In this document: positions 61,212-64,000 of the stretch, in pieces
Numbering within the stretch: the stretch's first letter is position 1
How the letters are laid out: each line of letters starts with the position of its first letter
Source: Trema orientale
Lineage: Eukaryota; Streptophyta; Magnoliopsida; Rosales; Cannabaceae
DNA: 64,000 bases
Assembly: GCA_002914845.1 (NCBI GenBank)
Contig: JXTC01000141.1
Coordinates: 515,339 to 579,338 of the forward strand
Direction: 5' to 3'
Translations under genes and position numbers: made by a program
Notes under the pieces: generated by a model
The model's database searches: none
Told to the model about the DNA's origin: nothing
What the model saw: only the letters and a program-made list of their open reading frames with translations

Positions 61212-62096
61212 CTGTATGAACAATGCGTTATGTATCACCAAACAAACCCGTCAGAACAAACCAACCAAAATAAAAAGATTAAAAATAATAATAATAAAGG
61301 ATTGCAAGCAAAAATTTCATATTGTTTGCTACAGCTTATGGGTGAACACATATCAAAGTTTATACAGAATACATTCCCTTTTGTATATAATTTAACTCTC
61401 TTCATCTCTATTCATTCAAATCCTGGAATACTGAAAACAGTTTATAAGTACTACTTCTGCACCACCTCGGTCACCACAGCAAGGGAAAATCTGACAAACA
61501 AGACGGTGATGACCCCAATTCCTAATTGAAAAAAGACAAATCTCAAGTCCCCAAATATTGACGAGATATATAACTTGTGTAGTGCTCAATATTAATGATA
61601 GATTGGCATGTGCAGATGCTGCATATCATGAAATATGCCTGAGCAATAAACCGTTGGACTTCCAATATCTAAACTGTGAAAACCTTTTCCTAATTGGGCA
61701 TAAAAAAATTATAAATAACTATGTTTCGGGGTAAATTCCCAAAACATGATTAGAATACAATAACTAAATTGTAATTATTATTAGCTTAAGATGAATATAT
61801 TTAGAGCAGAAACAAGGGAAAAACAGAAGAAAACAGAGAAAATTTAGGGATATCGTCCAGCAATGGAGTAAGGTATTTACCTTCCTTTTTAGGGATTTCT
61901 AGAAGAGGGACTTCATGCATAAATTCGAAGAGAAATGTTCCCGTGCACATGCAGAAACAATAGCCCCAAACCAGGTTGTTTTGCCACTTTTAGTACAAGG
62001 TTTCTCAAGGAAACGAGAGGTGGTAGCAGCTGAGGCTTTTCTCAGCTCAGTTTGTGAGATCCTAAGGATCCTTTAGCAATTTCATGATGTTAGAAT
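61212..62096 (-). other. Rab3GAP intron sequence (start), no exon seen
   Basis: Begins with the acceptor side ttcatacag of the 61211 exon. No further exon resembling the family was found. A 40-codon open stretch on the minus strand at 61905-62030 has no recognisable match. Confidence 0.5.
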
Positions 62097-62104
62097 GTTG
62101 GGAT
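62097..62104. repeat. Target-site duplication gttgggat (left)
   Basis: Pairs with gttggaat at 63386-63393, 7 of 8 bases. Confidence 0.75.
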
Positions 62105-63385
62105 TAGGGGTGTCAAACATGTTGTGCTGGCACGGCATAGCCCATTTAAGTTAAGCACAAATGTGCTTACGTGTCATGCCATGCAGTGCCCACTTTTAAG
62201 TCGTACCGTGCCATGCCGGCCCATAGTATAAAATCACTGGCCAAACACAGCCCACTGGCCTATGCTCAAACGTGTGCCATGCCTTTGTGCCAGGCCATGC
62301 CAGCCCACGTGCTTGAATATGTCAATCTTTTTGGGCTGAAATTGGCCCATCTAATTAGTAAATTTTATTAGTTTTTGTGTTCCTTTTATCAATTTTTTTC
62401 CAAATAATTCAAATTTATATAATAAAGAAAAGTAAATTTAATGTAAAATTTTATCTTAACTAGGTTTGTATTGCACCTATTTAATCGTAAATTCATAATT
62501 ATTTGAAAGTTCTTTTTTTTTTCATTTGACTGAAAGTCTGTCAAGGTGAAAAGGCATCAATAAAGAGTAGAAGCGTCTCAACTAGGTTGGCACCCAATTA
62601 TCTCAACAATCTCTTGCTTTACGACCTTTGAAAGATAATTATAATTAATAAAAAAATAAAAGAAAAGATAACAATAGTTTAGAGCTTACAACCCAAAAGC
62701 AAAAGTAACTATAAAAGACCTAAAAAAAAGAAATCATACGAGACTCATTAAAACTTGACTAGACAAAAACCCAATTGGAAAAGAGTTCTAGCCAGGAAAA
62801 AGAATACTCATTACTCAAGAAGGAAACCATTAACGAAAATGATAAAAACGTCTGGGAGTTGAATCCCTTACAAAATAGGAAAGAATAAAATCTTATTTAT
62901 TTTCCTCGTCGTTGTTTGACTCTAAGTTTGCAAAATTTTCTTCCCATATTGTGTGGTATGTTTTTTACGTTCCTTGTTTCTCCTTTTTCCTTGTCCTAGA
63001 TGTATCATCATCCCAATCTTTAACGACCTACCTAATAATTCCACTTGAGGTGCTAATTAAAATGGAAAAAAAAAATAAAAAGACACCTGTATAGGAAAAA
63101 CAAAATGATAATAATACATAAGTTTAATGTGCTAGCGTGTCGTGCCTGTGGGCCATGTCGTGCCTTGCTTGTGGGCCGTGCTGTGCCTTGCTTGTGGGCT
63201 GTGCTGTGCCATGCTTGTATATGTGTCATGTCGTGCTTAGCCCATTGTGCCTAATTCATTAGCTCGGCACGGCCCATATGATCGTGCCTTGCCTGACACA
63301 GGCTACGATTTAACGTGCCATACTGTACTTTAGCCGTGCCGTGCCACCGTGCTAATGAGTTGGCCCGACTCTCTTAATAGCTCTA
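62105..63385. mobile_element. Non-autonomous hAT-type element
   Basis: 1281 bp with an 8-bp flanking duplication (one mismatch). Ends are taggggtgtcaa at the left and, inverted, tagagctattaa at the right, matching the common hAT end with transitions. Both subterminal regions (62125-62325 and 63130-63350) carry many gtgccatgcc, gtgccgtgcc and ggcacggc motifs on both strands, as expected for hAT transposase-binding repeats. The middle has no transposase. Confidence 0.82.
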
Positions 63386-63542
63386 GTTGGAATTGGTTCA
63401 AACCATGTGGGAAACCACTTTAGGGAATATAGATGACATAAGGGAGAGTTACTTTTCTGCCACTTGGCAGAGAATTTCTTCCCATTCCTTCTAAAGATCT
63501 CTTTTGTCCCCCACTTACAGCTTGGCCACCAACTATAACATG

Positions 63543-63826
63543 TGTTGGCAGATCAAAACAATCTGATTTGATTAGATTTAATCAATCAGGAAGATTTTTA
63601 TTCAATTATCAAATCTTCTGTTATTAATCTTTTCTGATAGACTAGGATTAGTTTTTTATTTTTTAATAAAATCAGATTTGGTTGTTATACCAAATCTGCC
63701 ATGTTTTTAGGAAGATCTTTTCCATTACTTTTGATTAGTCAACCCGTTTGGGTTGAAGCCTATTTAAATGTACCCTGTCAATGAATAAAATATAGCAGAT
63801 TCTACTTTGCTCTAATTATGCTTTCA
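63543..63826 (+). repeat. 5' LTR of a Ty1/copia element
   Basis: About 284 bp, tgttggcagatc ... tatgctttca. TATA-like tatttaaa at 63761 and aataaa at 63784. The start could be two bases earlier. The partner LTR is outside the window. Confidence 0.85.
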
Positions 63827-63838
63827 TGGTATCAGAGC
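63827..63838 (+). other. Primer-binding site tggtatcagagc
   Basis: The classic initiator-tRNA-Met primer site of plant copia elements, directly after the LTR. Confidence 0.92.
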
Positions 63839-63863
63839 TGGTCTTTGAACCTTATTTCATCTA

Positions 63864-64000
63864 ATGCCAAAATACGGGATGGCCAGCGGAAAAGAAACCT
63901 CATCCGAGGTTACCTCTGGTTCATCCGGAGCTGTCAATCCAAGTCCAACAATCGGATTTGAAGCTCCAACTCAGCCAATCACAAGTCACAAGTTCAATGG
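63864..64000 (+). CDS. Ty1/copia gag, N-terminus only
   Basis: Open from ATG at 63864 to the window edge (45 codons). MPKYGMASGKETSSEVTSGS is a Ser/Thr-rich start, and the segment ends QPITSHKFNG, the usual lead into the copia gag core (ITSHKLNG-type). No stop in what is visible, so this element may be younger than the gypsy elements. Confidence 0.8.
   Translation, partial: MPKYGMASGKETSSEVTSGSSGAVNPSPTIGFEAPTQPITSHKFN

Noticed and set aside
61077..61529. 150-codon ORF on the plus strand
   Set aside because: Antisense of a Rab3GAP exon plus intron sequence.
61905..62030. Open minus-strand stretch as an extra Rab3GAP exon
   Set aside because: The translation does not resemble the family region expected there, and no good acceptor-donor pair was found.

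Overview
This is nuclear DNA from a flowering plant, most likely a eudicot; I cannot name the species. The evidence is one ALOG-family gene, one intron-rich Rab3GAP catalytic-subunit gene with GT-AG introns, AT-rich intergenic DNA, and many plant LTR retrotransposons and MITEs. Only two host genes can be supported. Both are on the minus strand: the ALOG gene (30756-31511) and the last seven exons of Rab3GAP (58112-61211), whose 5' part lies beyond the right edge. Most of the rest is transposon DNA at different stages of decay.

Layout. 1-3000: a long-inverted-repeat (foldback-like) element full of TGTCTAG/CTAGACA motifs, cut by the left edge. 3540-23519: a nested stack. The outer element is a gag-only LTR element on the minus strand (LTRs 3540-4985 and 9315-23519, 5-bp target duplication cattg). 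Its gag is split by a solo LTR (7298-8752). Its upstream LTR is split by a Tat/Retand-type Ty3/gypsy element (10056-23124, target duplication ggaat). That element in turn holds fragments of another gypsy element and a probable copia-type solo LTR. 23525-30755: intergenic DNA with two MITEs. 30756-32110: the ALOG gene and its CT-rich leader. 32110-39970: intergenic DNA with several MITEs and a solo LTR. 39970-51141: a second Tat/Retand-type element on the plus strand, structurally complete but coding-dead. 51343-52528: a Mutator-like MITE with a perfect 9-bp target duplication. 53514-58111: one more MITE and intergenic DNA. 58112-61211: Rab3GAP exons. 62105-63385: a non-autonomous hAT-type element. 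63543-64000: the start of a Ty1/copia element.

The most informative feature is shared by the two Tat/Retand elements. Each carries, between pol and the 3' LTR and on the opposite strand to pol, an extra gene with a Transposase_28-like region and a coiled coil. In the 39970-51141 copy this antisense gene has three predicted GT-AG introns whose removal preserves frame at the junctions I translated. The nested target duplications give a clear relative order of insertions, and paired LTRs supply an empty site for a small MITE family that sits only in TA-repeat tracts. I found no convincing tRNA, rRNA, CRISPR array or bacterial-type regulatory site.
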